Virus record (IMG/VR): IMGVR_UViG_3300028840_004060
Coordinates: 1 to 36,661 of that record
Direction: 5' to 3' (one strand)
DNA from: a virus
DNA length: 36,661 nt
The position numbers and the translations under genes were made by a program. The notes under the pieces were generated by a model, which saw only the letters and a list, made by a program, of their open reading frames with translations, was not told the origin of the DNA and did not search any database. Positions 36,273 to 36,661 of this stretch are shown here, one piece after another; position 1 is the stretch's first letter; each line of letters starts with the position of its first letter.

Positions 36273-36661
36273 ATGACAAAGGCAATTGGGTTAAGTGGAT
36301 TGGTAAATGTTGCACCTGGTGCAATTCAGGGACATGGTGCGCCACCTAGTTCTGCTTCCGGAAATCTTGGACAATCATACTTCGATATTGATACATCTCC
36401 ACCAACACAATACATTTATAATGGTTCTACTTGGGCACAAGGTGGTAATGAACTAGCAACAACAACTTCTCCAGGTATTGTCCTTATCAATACAGATGGG
36501 ACGCTTGCAGGAGCAGATGATACCACAGTTCCCACATCTCTTGCGGTCAAAACCTATGCGGATGCCTTGGCAATTGCCGGTGCTCCTGTTTCAACAGAAG
36601 CTGTTCAAGGGATTGGTGAGCTTGCAACAGATGCTGAAGCAATTGCAGGAACAGCCTCTAC
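36273..36661 (+). CDS. Tail-fibre protein N-terminus (copy B, cut by window edge)
   Basis: This is the first 129 residues of a fibre homologous to 1324-3771: MTKAIGLSGLVNVAPGAIQG, GQSYFDIDTSPPTQYIYNGS and LAVKTYADALAIAGAP are nearly the same, while from about residue 112 onward (STEAVQGIGELATDAEAIAG) it differs from copy A. The ribosome site TTGAGG is conserved. Divergence begins where the receptor-specific part would start. The rest is beyond the window. Confidence 0.8.
   Translation, partial: MTKAIGLSGLVNVAPGAIQGHGAPPSSASGNLGQSYFDIDTSPPTQYIYNGSTWAQGGNELATTTSPGIVLINTDGTLAGADDTTVPTSLAVKTYADALAIAGAPVSTEAVQGIGELATDAEAIAGTAS

Larger units (their letters stand above)
34861..36661. repeat. Terminal homology block, copy B
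   Basis: Homologous to 1-1710, identical only in 34861-35004 and then diverged with many third-position differences. Relative to copy A there is a net loss of 92 bases just after the identical part, a 2-base loss in the KTSC gene, and a different gene beside the HTH gene. The window ends inside the fibre gene. Confidence 0.9.

Noticed and set aside
1-36661. CRISPR arrays, tRNA genes, insertion sequences, diversity-generating retroelement
   Set aside because: No regular short repeats with spacers, no cloverleaf with CCA-proximal T-loop pattern, no transposase or reverse transcriptase motif was seen on either strand.

Overview
This window looks like an essentially complete small bacteriophage genome, AT-rich overall, assembled as one contig. 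The host is probably Gram-negative: several small genes carry lipobox or Sec signal peptides, although no sequence here names a host. The packaging and head genes (large terminase, P22-like portal, scaffold-like protein, N4-gp56-type major capsid protein), a nozzle-like tail protein and beta-helix and collagen-like fibres, with no tape-measure protein and no sheath, point to a short-tailed (podovirus-like) virion. No integrase, DNA polymerase, RNA polymerase, holin or endolysin could be recognised.

Layout. (1) 1-8560, plus strand: the end of an ejection-protein gene, a KTSC-domain protein, a large repetitive fibre protein, and a run of translationally coupled beta-rich virion or adhesin proteins ending in a beta-helix tailspike. 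Small minus-strand regulator genes (excisionase-type HTH plus a tiny membrane peptide) are inserted. (2) 8561-9804, minus strand: an ERF single-strand annealing protein and a PD-(D/E)XK exonuclease, divergent from a small HTH protein at 9891 across an operator and promoter region. (3) 10362-14976, mainly plus strand: the replication and recombination block, with a Toprim-AAA primase-helicase, a strongly structured non-coding stretch (12999-13245), a SpoVG-like protein and a RusA resolvase that seems to start with AUU. (4) 15262-16236, a P63C-domain protein. (5) 16233-18727, minus strand: a tightly packed operon of eleven tiny genes (lipoproteins, signal-peptide and membrane peptides, a coiled-coil protein). 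A short plus operon (18931-19343) diverges from it. (6) 19336-31808, minus strand: the late operon in order terminase, portal, scaffold, capsid, connector, tail, started by a good promoter near 31850. An RNA-polymerase alpha-CTD-like ORF lies inside it on the opposite strand. (7) 31950-35071, plus strand: a small-terminase candidate and three Gly/Gln/Ala-rich DNA-ejection candidates, which lead into the KTSC, HTH and fibre genes again.

The last 1.8 kb (34861-36661) repeats the first 1.7 kb. The first 144 bases are identical and the rest is diverged, at roughly 80% by eye. The simplest reading is a circular or circularly permuted genome of about 34.9 kb whose contig failed to close because two strain variants of the fibre/HTH locus coexist. 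A true paralogous duplication is the alternative.

The most unusual items are the multi-hairpin G/C-rich element after the primase-helicase, the triple-hairpin leader in front of the capsid gene, the antisense alpha-CTD-like ORF, the AUU-start RusA, the HNH-endonuclease remnant between copies of an MSGFDNE protein start, and the exchangeable passenger gene behind the fibre-locus HTH regulator.
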